A stretch of 64,000 nt of DNA from Flammula alnicola (lineage: Eukaryota > Basidiomycota > Agaricomycetes > Agaricales > Strophariaceae): positions 1-64,000 of the forward strand of contig JADNRV010000259.1 of assembly GCA_015499995.1 (NCBI GenBank), given 5' to 3'. Below are positions 10,295-22,215 of this stretch, piece by piece (the stretch's first letter is position 1; every line of letters starts with the position of its first letter). The notes under the pieces are model-generated. The model was given only the letters and a program-made list of their open reading frames with translations. It was not told the origin of the DNA and ran no database searches. A program made the position numbers and the translations under genes.

Positions 10295-12262
10295 TTACAT
10301 GGAACCATCTTTATCATAATTCAACATTTCATCCACCCATCGAGCCAATTCCGTTCCAGAGGAAGGTTCTTCGAGTTGTAATCCACTCCCCTTTTCCCCT
10401 TCGCCCAGGGATTCTCCCTCATCTCCCGATTTTTCCTCGTCCGATTCTTCTTCCGAAGAGTCACGAATGCGAGCACCTTCATCAGCTTTCTCCAAGTCTT
10501 CAACATTTTCCGTGGTCCAATCGACGATCAGACCCTCGGCTATGTATGGTTCCGCTGCCAAGGCCTCAAATGCTTCCTGCTCCTGCAAGTGCAAATACCC
10601 TTCCGAATCCATGTCGGACATCCGATCCATCGACAGGTCAGAATCCACGTACTGCATAGCAGAGGGACACAGCTGCCATTCAAATCGTGAGAGACCCGCC
10701 AATTCGTTAAACCAGCGCATGTCGCTAGCAGATATGGGTCGCGTTGCTCCGGTAACGCTTACCCAAGGGACGATTCGTGTAGTGGGGGCAAAAATACTAT
10801 CCTGGTTGGGGCTCCCCATAGCGATGAAGTGTTCATGGCGCGACGCGATCATCCGCTTCAGACCCTCGACAGAGAAGTTATCGCAGTCGTGGATCTTCAG
10901 ACTTGTGAGACCTAGCTCTGGGGCTTTGGTTGGAGCAGTACAACCCATGGAGGCCAGGATTTCGTCTGTGAACTCGGGGCAGTCGCGGATGGAGAGCTTG
11001 CTTCCCCTCCATCGCGAGAGGAAGCCAAATATATCTGCCCTTTTCATATTTTTCAACTCAACGTCGCCGAAATCAAATGTCGCATCGCTCGCTAGTCTCC
11101 TGAGGCCTTGCATGTCACACGCTTCGAGCTTCACACAGGTGTAATGAAGCCAAGACGCCGCATTCGAGATATCATTGATGAGCTCGATGCCTACATTGAC
11201 GAAAGTCAAGTAGTGCATCCGCAAGAAAAAATGGGGTTGTTGTAGGTGTCCCTGCGGTATGACCGTTTGGTGCGGTATGAAATCGATGTTGCTGAACTCG
11301 ACGTTCTTGGCGCGCACGTTCCCGTGGAGAACGTGCAGGACGTCATGAGACGTGTACCTCAGGCCTTCCGCTTCGGGGTGGATGAAGAGACAGCGACGAT
11401 AATTCTGCACCACGATGCTTCCTGCGTTCTTTATAAGTTGTGGCATGTATTGGCATGCAAGTATGAAATTTCTTCCGTCCAGAGCGAGAGTATCGAGGTA
11501 CGGTTGGGATCCTGAATTATTGACATTGGCAGCAGCAATGGCGGAGACAGAGTCCGCATACTCTTCTTCAACCTCGGGCGGGTTTGTACCATCATGGGTC
11601 TCTTCGCTCTTCAGCTTGAGAGATTCCAAGTCGAGTGGAATGCCATGAAGTTGTGTAATTAAACAGGGTAAAGAAGTGGCGTACTGGACTTCGTAGTCGA
11701 TAACCTTGCATCGATGAATGTGAGGAAAAAGAATATCCGTGTACTGGTCAATCATGTCGCGCTCATCGGCATGATGGCGCTTATACTGAACATTTCCCAC
11801 ATAGACCTCGATTCGCAAGTTGCGAGACCAGCGCAGATATTCTTCCAACACCTCTGGTGGGGTATATTGGCCTGGACCTCTGGAAACGATGACCCTCGTC
11901 CAGAAAGTGGGCTGAAGAGACAGGACGTCCCTCCAGTGCCTGCACACTTGTGCATGTGCATATGGGAACAGAGTGCAGTGCGACGGAAAGTCTTCTGCCG
12001 ACCATGCCTGGTCGCAGTCGCAAAGATGAGGACTGGAAATATGGGAGCGGTAGTGTTTTAAAGGGAATGGGTTGCGCCTCCCCGCAGACGAGAGAAGGTG
12101 GAAGATCCAGAGAAGAAGTTCAGTGGGAAGGGAGGCTATGCCTATTCGATTTGGGAAGTGGCTCGGGTGACTCTCAGGTTGAGTTGAAGGCGGACGGTCA
12201 CTCAATCTGGGAATTACTACTCTGTGCCCGAACAGAGAATGATAAGTCTCCTGAAAATTCAA
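10295..12262 (-). CDS. F-box protein, 655 residues, single exon
   Basis: An uninterrupted frame of 655 residues. The F-box begins at about residue 45 (SLPTELLLWIFHLL) and continues, after an insert, with HAQVCRHWRDVLSLQPTFWTRV near 103-123, the pattern that binds Skp1. The middle is leucine-rich with repeats such as LTSLKIHDCDNFSVEGLKRMI, expected to form the substrate-binding surface. The C-terminus is strongly acidic (SSEEESDEEKSGDEGE) and ends in SGTELARWVDEML. The role is presumably SCF-dependent ubiquitination with unknown target. Length and structure are normal for the family, and no break is seen. Confidence 0.85.
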   Translation of the reverse strand: MNFQETYHSLFGHRVVIPRLSDRPPSTQPESHPSHFPNRIGIASLPTELLLWIFHLLSSAGRRNPFPLKHYRSHISSPHLCDCDQAWSAEDFPSHCTLFPYAHAQVCRHWRDVLSLQPTFWTRVIVSRGPGQYTPPEVLEEYLRWSRNLRIEVYVGNVQYKRHHADERDMIDQYTDILFPHIHRCKVIDYEVQYATSLPCLITQLHGIPLDLESLKLKSEETHDGTNPPEVEEEYADSVSAIAAANVNNSGSQPYLDTLALDGRNFILACQYMPQLIKNAGSIVVQNYRRCLFIHPEAEGLRYTSHDVLHVLHGNVRAKNVEFSNIDFIPHQTVIPQGHLQQPHFFLRMHYLTFVNVGIELINDISNAASWLHYTCVKLEACDMQGLRRLASDATFDFGDVELKNMKRADIFGFLSRWRGSKLSIRDCPEFTDEILASMGCTAPTKAPELGLTSLKIHDCDNFSVEGLKRMIASRHEHFIAMGSPNQDSIFAPTTRIVPWVSVTGATRPISASDMRWFNELAGLSRFEWQLCPSAMQYVDSDLSMDRMSDMDSEGYLHLQEQEAFEALAAEPYIAEGLIVDWTTENVEDLEKADEGARIRDSSEEESDEEKSGDEGESLGEGEKGSGLQLEEPSSGTELARWVDEMLNYDKDGSM

Positions 12263-12707
12263 AAAACAATTGAATCAGTATACATGGTATCCTCCATGGA
12301 TTGCACTTTCGATCTTGAATTGCTACGAGCGGCACTCACTTCGGATCCCTGTATCTGACCGAACTTCGTGGTAAGTTGGCCACTCATGGATATTTCAAAG
12401 GCTGCGAATTTCGGATTGTGCTACACAGCCTAGGGGGAAGAGCAGTGAATTTCGCTTGTAGAAGGTTGAGGGAAGGAGGAAGCACTGAGGTCGATACTTA
12501 TGTATTTGAGTGGCGGTTTGGTAGACAGGGGCCGCTGTCCGGTTATGGACTTCCGGCACCGGGGCTATGAGAAGAACAAAGATAACGGTATACGTGGTTT
12601 TCGACAAAGAAACTACAGATTGTGATGGGAAGAGCAGAAAAGAAATATTGAATATACAGTATGGAACAGTATATCGCACGAAGGCCACAGTTCCCCAGCC
12701 GAATAAT
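12263..12707. other. Intergenic gap
   Basis: Spacer of 445 bases between two minus-strand F-box genes. It must hold the promoter of the gene ending at 10295. No coding evidence. Confidence 0.45.
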
Positions 12708-14756
12708 TCAAGTGTCCGGCTTGCCAAAAAACCTCCTGAAGCGCGTCCAAATGAGCATCCAAAACCTCCTCTCGCCCATGGCATGCAGCTCATCATCCTC
12801 CGACAATATTCCAGACGTATCGTGAGCGAACAAAATAGTCCTCCGATGTTCTGTAAACGTCAACTTTCCAAGAGGAAGCGGATGCACCGTCGACACCACC
12901 GTCGAGAGAACGAAGTGCCTGGAGGATGACTTGGACGAATACCCATTGTCCGTATTGTCTCTCGTGATGTGGTCCACACCCGATTCGCTCCTCTCGCTGT
13001 TCTCTCTGATCCGACCCCACACGGCACTGTACATGCCCGTCCAATAGATGCCGTAGTCAATCTCCATGTGTTGGATCCTGGGATGCCGACTTGCAAAAGA
13101 CTCCATAAAACACGCTGCTTCGTGCTCCTGTTCCGCCAGGTCGATTCTTGGGCTGCCAAGACGCGTAGAAAATTTGATGTATTTTACGTTTGGTGGGAGA
13201 GAAATCTTGTTCATCATGTTGTATAATGACTGGGGATGGAGACATTAATAGCACGCTCGGAGGACGGGGATCGAGGTACTTACTGTAACAGCGATGGTTG
13301 ATTTGATTGGATGAGGGATCGGCATATCCCTAGGCGAGCTATCTTGTGATTGGATAATGATGCTCTCCAGATGCGTAAACGATGAAAATACTTCCAAAAG
13401 GTCATGGGTGATGTCAACCACCATCGTTTTCAAGCACCGGAGGCTGTTGACGGTACTCGTCTCCGCAAGATCAGCTAACGTATTTACCAGCGCTTCCGGA
13501 TTGCACACCGATGGTCGATCGTCGAATCCCCACAACACGACACGCTCCAATGGTCGGTGCGAAAACTGCAGCACATGGGTATGCGGACCCTCATACACCG
13601 TCAGAGATGGGAGGGCAGTCCTCGAGAGATTTTCGATTTGGACATCACGTGATCGTTCATCTGACGTCGGCGAAAATATGCAGAGGGAAACGAGGCTGGG
13701 GCAACGCTCCAGAGCGGGGATAAAACTGGGATCGGAGACGGAGGAAAAGGGTATCTTCAATGACCGAAGATCATATGTCATCTGTGAAAGAACAGAAAAT
13801 AGATGGCATGCGGTGTCGGCCCTGGGGACGGAAATGGACTGGATAATATTCGGCTGGATGACATGCTGGAGCGCAATTTCATCGACGCCATGGGTCCGTT
13901 CTTCGTGTATCGAAACGTGGTCGGTCACCCTTCCTTCCCAAGGCCATTGGTCCAGATCGAGGTGAACAATCGAAGGTAGCGGCGAGGTAACAGAAAGGGG
14001 GATGGATGATGAATTCAGCCAGAGGTTCTTGATATTCAGCGACTGGATCTTGTCCCACCACTGAGGTGTGATATCGATGCAATGCCAGGATAGCGTCGAT
14101 AGATTCGGAAAGTAGGGCAACGCCTCTAGTGCTACGTCGATGATGCTATTCGGGTCCAGATCGTCTTGTTGATTCCGGTTCGGAAACCCAGACCGACTGT
14201 AGGGCGATATCCAACAATGATGGACCCCATGCACGATATGCGGCAGTTTGAAGTACTCCAACCTCTCCACGAATCGATCAAGGTACTTGGGCGGGCGAAG
14301 AATAGGCTTCTCGGCGTTGTACGAGAGAAGAAAGGGCGATACATCGAGTACCGAAAAGAGGAGCGGTTGGGCCATATACCGAAACGTCGAGCATGTCAAC
14401 GATATCGACTGCAGATCGTATGTTTTGAGATAGGGAATGACCAGCAGCCATATCTCTGGCAATAAAACGGGATGTTTGGATGAAGGTTGAATGACCGTCG
14501 CAGTGCTCTCTGATGAGAGCCTGCTACCCGACCTCGAGATCGAGGTGGTTGTTGATAACATGGAGAATCTCCTGAGTCCTGAAAAGTAATAGCAATAAGG
14601 ATCAGTCAATAAGTTCGACACTCTATAGGACCGGGGTAGCGACTGACTGCTTCGACGCCGATCAGGGAGGTCTTTGGGGAATACCGTGGCAAGAGAAGAG
14701 CACAGAAGTGCTAACAACGGCTTCCCACACGACCAATGGCTGACAGTTTCAGCCAC
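12708..14756 (-). CDS. F-box/leucine-rich-type protein
   Basis: Exons 14756-13284 and 13229-12708 join in phase 0 across a 54-nt intron (GTAAGT donor, CCCCAG acceptor), giving up to 664 residues. An F-box-like segment, LLPEIWLLVIPYLKTYDLQSISLTCSTFRYMAQPLLF, begins near residue 97. A long alternating Leu-rich region follows, with ALPYFPNLSTLSWHC and ALERCPSLVSLCIF. The real start could be Met66 (codon at 14561), since the first 65 residues are of low quality and lie across a possible leader. Neighbours are other F-box genes on the same strand but not close paralogues. Function is inferred only from the family. Confidence 0.75.
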
Positions 14757-14951
14757 AATGCGGTCATAGCACCTATCGATGGCCGAGCTCGCTTACAAAT
14801 ATCAGAATCACGTGCAATTCATCTCATTTGCAGATTATTGTGGATTTTGTTTTTGGAGAACGACTAGAGGTCGTTCAGAAGGTCAGAATACAAGGATTTA
14901 AAAATGAAGGGCAAAGAAAGCGCACCAATTCAAATACTGGCCTTGAAAATT

Positions 14952-16459
14952 TCAAGTCAAAGATGTCACAGGCACAGGCTCTTGCCCATCATTGCTAACG
15001 GTAGCAACATCACCATCTCCCCATCCGAAAAGTATCACTTGGACGTCAAGTCTAAGGTTAATGCGTTTTGAGGCCTTGAGGCATGGTAACACCTGATGGA
15101 AAAAATCCGACACCTTGTCCTTGAAAGCCTTTTGGTCGAAGGACCGCACCTGCTCTACGAGCATCGGCAAACTCAAAAAGAGGTCTACGACGACAAGCGA
15201 AGGGTATTTTGGGCCAGTTAAAAGCGCGTCGATCATGTGCCACTTCGACGAGCTGTGAAGAACAGCAAAGAAATGTTCATCCGGAAAGATCTGCCACGAC
15301 GTGATCATGATATCCATCCTCTTGAGGGCGGTTGCGGGAGTGGGTGTATCGAGCAACGAGTGAATGTGTTCCACGTCTTCTTCAAAACTCCTAGCTGTTG
15401 TGATTTCCACTTCTTCGTCTGGCATCGTCACGGTATGCGTCAGCGACAGGTTGTGCAGTTTCGTCATTCGGCCAAAATCGAAGGCTTTAGGTGGTGGTGG
15501 AAACCTTTCTACAGCGTTCCAATTAGTAAATCTTTGAAGACACTAGAAACTATCTCACCAAAAAAATCGAGTTGAAGTGCTTCAATAGAAGATGAAGAGG
15601 CCATCATCGCCTCCCAGGTCATATCCATGTGTTCAACGGAGAAAATCGTCGACGTAAAAGTTGAGAGGCGGGCGAGATGTGATATATACCCGCCAGCAAT
15701 GCCTTCGAGGCAATCGGCAGGGTTCATCGTAACACATCCTATCACCGAAGGAGTTAACTGGGGCTCGCCGGAATCGGTCAACGATGAGAATCCAGTGTGA
15801 GATAGATGCAGATGTTCCAATTTCGTGTCGCGCAGAAAGTTGGATGGCATGCCATATATGTTGCCGAGGTGAAGGAATGTGAGCGACGGGGATTTGATGA
15901 TATCAAAAATGGATTCTTGAAAAGCAAGGCTTAGATCCGCCCAGTTGACAAATCCGATTTTGACCGGAGGGCTGGAGCTCATGGCCAATGAAAATTTACG
16001 CACACCACAATTTGGACTGCTGAGAGCTTCGATAACATTTCCAAGAACACCGTCTGAATCGTGTAGAAGGGTAGCATAATCTACGCTTGCAGTGTCTGCA
16101 GTTGAATCTAAACAAAGCCATGCATGTTAGATCATGATAGGAAGCGCTCGATAAATGCATAACGCACCTATAATGATCTCGAAAGCTTTGATATAAGGCC
16201 CAATCCCACCAACCTCGCCATCGGAAGCTGGCTTGATTATTTCAAGGAGAGAGTGCAATCTTGGAGACATTTTGGATGATGCCTTGCCAGAAAGGCTGAT
16301 CTGCCTGAACAAATGGTAGCGAGACCGGTGACAGAACGCTCTGCACACCAAAAGGCAGGCGCGAAGAGCTTTCGATGAAGCTTCGTCATCGTTCTCATGA
16401 AGCTGGTCGATAAAAAGGTCAACAATCTCTCGCGGAAGAGACTGGAAGCTGGCGGTCAT
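14952..16459 (-). CDS. F-box-like protein, paralogue of the gene at 7064-8468
   Basis: Exons 16459-16168, 16107-15559 and 15508-14952 (introns 60 and 50 nt) give 465 residues. The N-terminus SFQSLPREIVDLFIDQLHEN and ALRACLLVCRAFCHRSRYHLF is the F-box. The first intron falls right after GPYIKAFEIIIG, matching the splice point after IKTLELSLGGI in the paralogue, and the second falls after LQLDFFG. The remainder is leucine-rich. It is divergent from the intact MYND gene, with 312 bases between start codons, so the two may share a promoter. The role is probably as a ubiquitin-ligase adaptor; the target is unknown. Confidence 0.8.
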
Positions 16460-16771
16460 TTGGTAAATTGTCGTGAAAGTCGCGTGCGACGAGGAAAGAA
16501 AGACGCGAATGGTGCCGGGCCTTGCCGCATCCGCAAAAGCTATCCTATTTGTCCATGCTTAGCTACTTCAGTTTACGGTATTACATAATCCTCACAATCT
16601 TCACCACCAGCCAGCTTCGTCTTGATTCTAGCTTAAGAGAGACTCTTGAAGGTCTCAGAGGCCAAATAAAGTGAACTTCAAAAATGGAGAGCAACTCGAA
16701 AGCTTCTTACGAGTGCGCTACCACTAACCAAATCTTTCTCGTCTTGCCAGTGATCGTACTTTGACCTCGCA
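16460..16771. promoter_or_regulatory. Shared divergent promoter of F-box and MYND genes
   Basis: The 312 bases between the two start codons must carry both promoters unless an upstream exon of the MYND gene exists. A second in-phase start codon for a short peptide occurs at 16684. I could not define a TATA box. Confidence 0.4.
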
Positions 16772-18136
16772 ATGGCCCCGAAAGATATCTCTAGAGAGGA
16801 TCTCATACTTTTGCTCGCTTCGATGGGGATTGTTCTCGCAAAAGACACGAAAATCCCAGATGAAAATCTGCGCAAACGCGTCCTAACAGCCCTTGATACA
16901 TCTCAGGAGTTTTCGCAACTCATCGACGCGACACCCGTGGATCCCCATGAATTTCCAGTTTGGTCATCGAATAAAACGATATTCGAGGCGACACGACGAA
17001 AGAACCTGTCCGAAACGCTATTTGGAGCCATGGTTCAGCCAAAGAAGGGAGATCACTCGCTGTTGAAGGAACAAACTTTTAAGGCGATGCGCCAGACGAT
17101 CGACTGTATCGCATATGCGTGCCATAAGAGCTTCAAGGATGTATTCCTGAAGAGTTCTCAAAACCAATGGGGAATATTTTTATGCGGGTTCGTTGCCCTT
17201 TAAACTCGCATATACTCAGACACAGTTACAACAACCTATCCGTGTTTAGATTCTAGAAGTATACACAGTCAAAGACGGCGTGCCGCTCTTTTTATTCATC
17301 TACAAAGAACTCATCCCTACATCCGAGCAGTCCATGCAAGACCATCTCGAACTTTTTCAGTCTGACAAAGACTCCCGCGTCACCGTCCCCATCAGCGACC
17401 TGGAGCGCCGGACATGGCTTACGCTGTTTCGGAAGAACGGCAAGAGGCTTCATCCTAAACACCAAGAACTCATCGATAAGAAAGGAGGAAAGCAATTGCG
17501 CATTCAGGCTTCTTTCATCCTTCCCCTATGCCCCCTCGGTATGTGCAACCTTGGGCACCTCACTGCTAACCCTGGCTGCGAGTTCTGCGGCAAGAAAATC
17601 ACCAGCACGTGTATGCAGTGCTTATCTGTAGTATATTGCGGTAAAGGTGTTTCTTGTCAATTTTCTCCCTCCCTTTCGCTATTTTCTCAACAATGTTCGC
17701 AGAATGTCAAACGGCCGACTGGAAAAACCACAAATTTACCTGCCGTTCGCTGAAAGGCGGCAGCTGGCGAACCATCACCACATGCGGCCCTCCTTTTCCT
17801 TACCGGTCCATCATCAATCGTCTAGACTCCACCCACAAGCCGCCCGGGATGTCGACGGCAAAGGTCGACCAACCACCCGACACCCACAACGGGAAGATCT
17901 TCCTCGCTAAATTCCAGATTCCGCTGTCCAGCGTCCAGGCAGCGAATATGCTCATCTACGACCGCCAGCGCAGCTTTCAAATGTTCTGGAAGCGCAGCAG
18001 TGATCCAAAACTGTTCGACGAGGCGAGGAAGATGATTGGCGACAAGCTCATGTTTTACAGATGGATGAGGCGCATCTCGGACTCCCAGTACGAAATTTGC
18101 CTTAATCGAGCTCCAGAGCAGGATCCTGTTTGGTAA
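16772..18136 (+). CDS. MYND-type zinc-finger protein
   Basis: MYND fingers are protein-protein interaction modules holding two zinc ions. Exons are about 16772-17191, 17250-17646 and 17703-18136, giving 416 residues. The finger spans the last intron: CEFCGKKIT, CMQCLSVVYCGK, then ECQTADWKNHKFTC, the full C-x2-C...C-x2-C...YC-x3-C...H-x3-C pattern. The N-terminal region, ISREDLILLLASMGIVLAK, is shared with the decayed copy at 8655. The first intron uses a weak donor (GTTGCC at 17192), chosen because it is the only one whose phase fits the acceptor at 17249. Other parts match no domain I know. Proteins with one C-terminal-half MYND finger of this build are numerous in Agaricomycetes and mostly uncharacterised. 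Confidence 0.82.
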
Positions 18137-18304
18137 TTTATCGTAGTCATTCTTCTTTTTCTGTCGATTATCGCGATACATGATTTCCTGCGTATGCTAA
18201 TACTTAACCATATCCCGAGCTCCCTACATTAATAGCAAGCATAAATAGGAATAATAATACCACCACCATTGTAGTCCTTCAAGCATATACGTAACCTTCT
18301 TAAT

Positions 18305-21300
18305 CTAATTCGTATCCAGACTTTGCGACTGAGATTGAGCGCATATAAGCGAAGGCAGTGACGGTTTACGGCCGTGCTTCAGATCTTCGCGTAGCGCATC
18401 CGCCAACATTCGACTTCTGTTCCAATCCATGCCTCCATCGTCGTCTTCCACCGTTTCAAATGAAAGGATCGTCCGCGCTGGTGCTAGCTTCCGACTAGAA
18501 GACGACGGTAATCGCACTTGCTCATTTACGGCGGGCGTCGGTGATAATATGTTAAACGCATTGGCAGCGGCCATAGCGGCGGTAGCGCGTTCCTTCTCCT
18601 TTTTCTTGAGGCGCGCTAGCTGTCTCGCTCGCTTCTGGGCGTAAGAAGGCGCGACCATATCAGGGTAGACCTCAGCGAGCTGCTGCGCGATATCCATGCG
18701 CTTTAGATGCAATTTCTCCCTCTCTGAAGGAATGTAAGGAATGGACGGAAGTCTGAGGGCGTGGTCTCTGCGCGGCAGTGATGGACCGGAAGACATAGGT
18801 GAGATTGAGTTAGACAATCGGTGGTGCCGCGTTGACTTGATTTCGTGGCGGGGCTTCTTCGGCTTAGGAGGCGAGTTCGCCACTTCATCTTGCCGTGAAC
18901 GCTTTCTCGTTGTTGTAGTTGTGGTATCAGAGGAAGAGGAATGGTTTAGCGTGTCCTTAGAGAAAGAAGAGTTGTTCTGGGACCGATGTGGATGGTGTAA
19001 AGAAGACGATTCAGCGTGTGGTGTAAATTTCGTGGGTTCACTAGAACTTTTGGAAGATGAAGATCCGGCGGAAAGCGTCGAGAAGACCAACGCTCGGGGT
19101 CTCGGAAGACACAAGTTCTTTGCATGACTAGCTTCACGCTCGCTACCTTTCTCTTGGGCTGGGATACTCGGAGAAGAGGACAGAAGACAAATGGGCGATG
19201 CCAGACTATGCCCCGCTTCCCTCGTCTTCGCGTCATGTTGAACAGAGGCGAGGTTATGCTTCGAAATAGCTTTGGGCCTTGGTTGAGATTGTGTCGGAGT
19301 TGCAGACTGAGGTTTCGAGATCCGTCGCTGAGGCTGGCGATCAGGAGAAGACATGGGAGTAAGACGATTGACTCGCCATGCACCGTCACCCACAGGCTCT
19401 CTGCCAGCCTTGGTTGGTGTTGCCTTATCCGACATGTTCGAACCGGAGTCTTTCTGTTCTTCCTCTTGGGAGGGCTGCGAGGACGGCCACCAAGTATTTT
19501 CTTTGTCGTCCGAGCCAGCGAAAAGTTTGTGCGCAGTTTTACCACGCTCGTCATGGCTATAGCCATCATCTGTCTCATCATCGCTTTCCTTTCCGTAGTA
19601 GCGTGATGTCACCACTTCCTTTTCTTTTCCTTTGTTGGCCATACGAACGTCCGGGGGATCGGAGAGGGGTTCTTTAGACACCTCCGCGTGGGATTTACGA
19701 ATGCCGAGGAGCTCATCGATGACGTTACTATCTTTCTCTCCAAGATATTCTCTCAGAGTAGACAATTTCTTCAGAAGCTTCCCGTGATCTGCCCAACGTT
19801 CAGCGGCGTCTGCAGCTCCTTCGCCTACGAGGTTCTTGAGTGCCACGTCACCATCATTTTGAGCATCTGGAGCAAGTTGGTCCTTGGAGGTAATGCCAAG
19901 TCGCAGATGCAGTGAGGCGGCACTGGAGACTGATTCTCTCATTGAAGGGTGGAGAAAAGGGGCAAACATGCGGTCGATGCACACCCAGTCGAGATTCATT
20001 AAACGCGGATCGAGCGTATTGGGCACGACGCGTTTGGGTCGGAAGAGTTTGACGAATTCTTGAAGCTCTGGAAGAGTCGAATGCCGAGCTAGGGGTACAA
20101 GCTGTAATAATCGCTCAAACACGGTGATGTTCAGCAGAAAGCTAATGCTCGCACCAGATTGTTGATTTCCTCGCCAGACCTTAATCGCGCCTTCGTGTCC
20201 TCCAGATATTCTATCCAGGTCGCGGATCCCATATTCACTGGATTTACATACACAACGCGTTTGCCCATATGACTTGTTGCATTTGCATAACTGGATTCGT
20301 TATCCACGGCTACAAAGGGACAGCGATGGAAGCGTTCGCAAGCATGGAACCGTGTTGATGAGGGATCCTGGGTCATGATATGACCGAGGAAACGGTCAGA
20401 CAAGCGTTGGTAGATTGAGTACTTGTAACGGTCGACATGGACCTGGGTAACATTTCCTTTTAGCTCTTGGAAGGTAGACGGCCATCCATTTTGTATTTAC
20501 CCGTGATTGAAAGGCTCTGGCGACCGCCTTCAGGATATCTTCATATCCCCATGTCCAGGAATTAATAAAGAAATATGCTGACTCTGGGAAGAGCTTCATT
20601 AATTCGACAAGTCCAGACGTGGCACAATCCTAAAAATTCCTCAGCGTGTTAATGAGGAAGAAAGAGAGGTAGCGAGACATACCTTAGTAGGCACCTCAAA
20701 TGGAGACAGAACAGACGCAGTATCGAGATAGATAGCTTCCAGAGTCTGACTCACGGCAGGAATAGAAGGTTTCTTCACGTTCAGATTGTCGTCTCCTTCG
20801 AATTGGGGGGCAAGGTAAGATTGTAGGAACGGATTGCGAGTGATGGATTCGAGGAACCAGGGTTCTGCGCGAAAATCGCCTGTATGGAGAACAGCACCAC
20901 GAGAACCTTCAATGAGAAACCTGGTGTGGAGAACTGTTCGTAACCCTCAAAAGCGATTAACTTCAATGGACATACATAACTGCGCCGGGACAATGATTAG
21001 CATCTAGAAGTGTTATTGTAACTGATTCGTTGCTCGTCAAGTCCACTCGGGTTGGTGTATGTAGGGGTAAATGACGCTGATCCAGAAGTCAAAATACGAT
21101 CCGAGGAAAAGAAAAGAGACTAACCAATAAGTCTCTCGAGCCTGTATAATACATCTTGCCATCTGAATGATAAAAGGGATCGACCTTGAGATGGGAATAT
21201 GTTCGTATCTTCTCGGCTCTCAATTCCAACGTCTGTAGCTCCCGCTCGGCATAAACTTCGTGCTTCAAGAGCATTTCCTTCGCATCATGAGAACAGTAGA

Positions 21301-21472
21301 CTTGGTAACCGAAAGACTTTGCAGATAGGCCATTTATGTGATCCGAATGAGTGTGAGTTAAGAGATGAAGCAATGGGGGTGCATCGGGATCGGAATGTGT
21401 CGAAGTCGCGAAATCGTCCACACGGATCCTATAGGGCAGAACGAAGGAGTTGTGAGGGGTTCCTGTGGGCAT
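18305..21472 (-). CDS. Artemis/SNM1-type DNA-repair metallo-beta-lactamase nuclease
   Basis: Nucleases of this family trim DNA ends and open hairpins or crosslinks in repair, in the nucleus. Six exons (21472-21125, 21076-20976, 20920-20683, 20629-20501, 20442-20155, 20101-18305; introns 48-58 nt) give 966 residues. The metal motif HTHSDH is at residues 40-45, DANHCPGAVMF near 141-151, and HTGDFR near 162-167. The beta-CASP/DRMBL part follows with PCxx-less Artemis-type wording and ends with VPLARHSTLPELQEFVKLF and RPKRVVPN. AKSFGYQVYCSHDAKEMLL near the start favours the Artemis (DCLRE1C) branch over PSO2. About 500 C-terminal residues are low-complexity, rich in Ser, Pro and Lys, with a basic coiled-coil-like stretch (AQKRARQLARLKKKEKERA), probably for partner binding. 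All phases close, so the gene looks intact. Confidence 0.9.
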
Positions 21473-21813
21473 CGGAAGACTTTATGCCTGCTCTCTGCCC
21501 TTTGTTAACAACAAGCCGCCGATAATCTCAGTTCAGGGTCAAGTGTATGCAAAGGTCCCTTTCGCCACAATTGACATGATGGTGGTCCAAGTCGAGGGTT
21601 GACTGTCACGCGTGTCACAGGAAACGTGAAATGTGACCGACGTGCCAACGTCCGATAAGAGCTAAAAATAGTCGATACTTATCAGGAACCCACGAAGGAG
21701 TTTGCGTAGAAACCGTTTTGCTCTGACTAAAACATGCTAACAGTTCCGACAACGGTAGCTGTAGCAGGAGGGGACTGTTGAAAGCGGTCACTTGACACAT
21801 ATAGTTGCCCATA
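21473..21813. other. Gap between repair nuclease and left hydrophobin arm
   Basis: Contains the promoter of the Artemis-type gene and one CTAAAAATAG site at 21662. No gene is supported. Confidence 0.4.
21662..21671 (+). promoter_or_regulatory. CTAAAAATAG motif (MADS/Rlm1-type consensus)
   Basis: Exact match to CTA(A/T)4TAG, the MEF2/Rlm1-type MADS-box site. One of six copies, all between 21.6 and 38.2 kb. Binding is inferred, not shown. Confidence 0.4.
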
Positions 21814-22215
21814 CACTGCAAGTGCAATCGTCAAATTTACCACTGCGGACGAGACCAGTGACATCGCCAATTACTTAATCCGACAGACCGAGGAGCAAGC
21901 CGACGAGATGGCCGACGGTAACCAATCAAAATAGGAGGTAGAAATTTCCTCCCACCGCGTCGATTGGACAGATCCAAGGATGTATGGTTTGGGCAGAGTC
22001 GCAGGCTCGCAGCATAAGTAGTGCCAGTTACATCGGTCGGAATGAGGTCCGTTGCCGGGAGTGCCTTTGTGGTCAAAATGTCCCGGGAGCCAGCACAAAG
22101 GTATACGATGCACATGGCGAAGTGCAGGAACTTCAAGGCAAAGAGAAAGCTTCCATATTAAATTTGTTGTTTGTTCGACTAAGCAATATATTCGCCAACG
22201 TAAAAAGTATCTGCC
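21814..22215 (-). pseudogene. Hydrophobin relic, left copy
   Basis: A decayed hydrophobin. The leader AGTCGAACAAACAACAAATTT just before the former start copies the 5' untranslated motif of the intact genes (AGTCGAACA...CAAATTC). Downstream, GNGPHSDRCNWHYLCC echoes the N-terminal cysteine cluster. The minus-strand sequence around 21850-21900 aligns with hydrophobin exon 2 (LLLGL...VGDVTGLV, as in the gene at 27247). Frames are broken. A second copy lies at 39010-39381, so decay predates the duplication. Confidence 0.5.

Noticed and set aside
18429..19606. Several 100-160 residue plus-strand frames.
   Set aside because: All are antisense shadows of the low-complexity tail of the Artemis-type gene.
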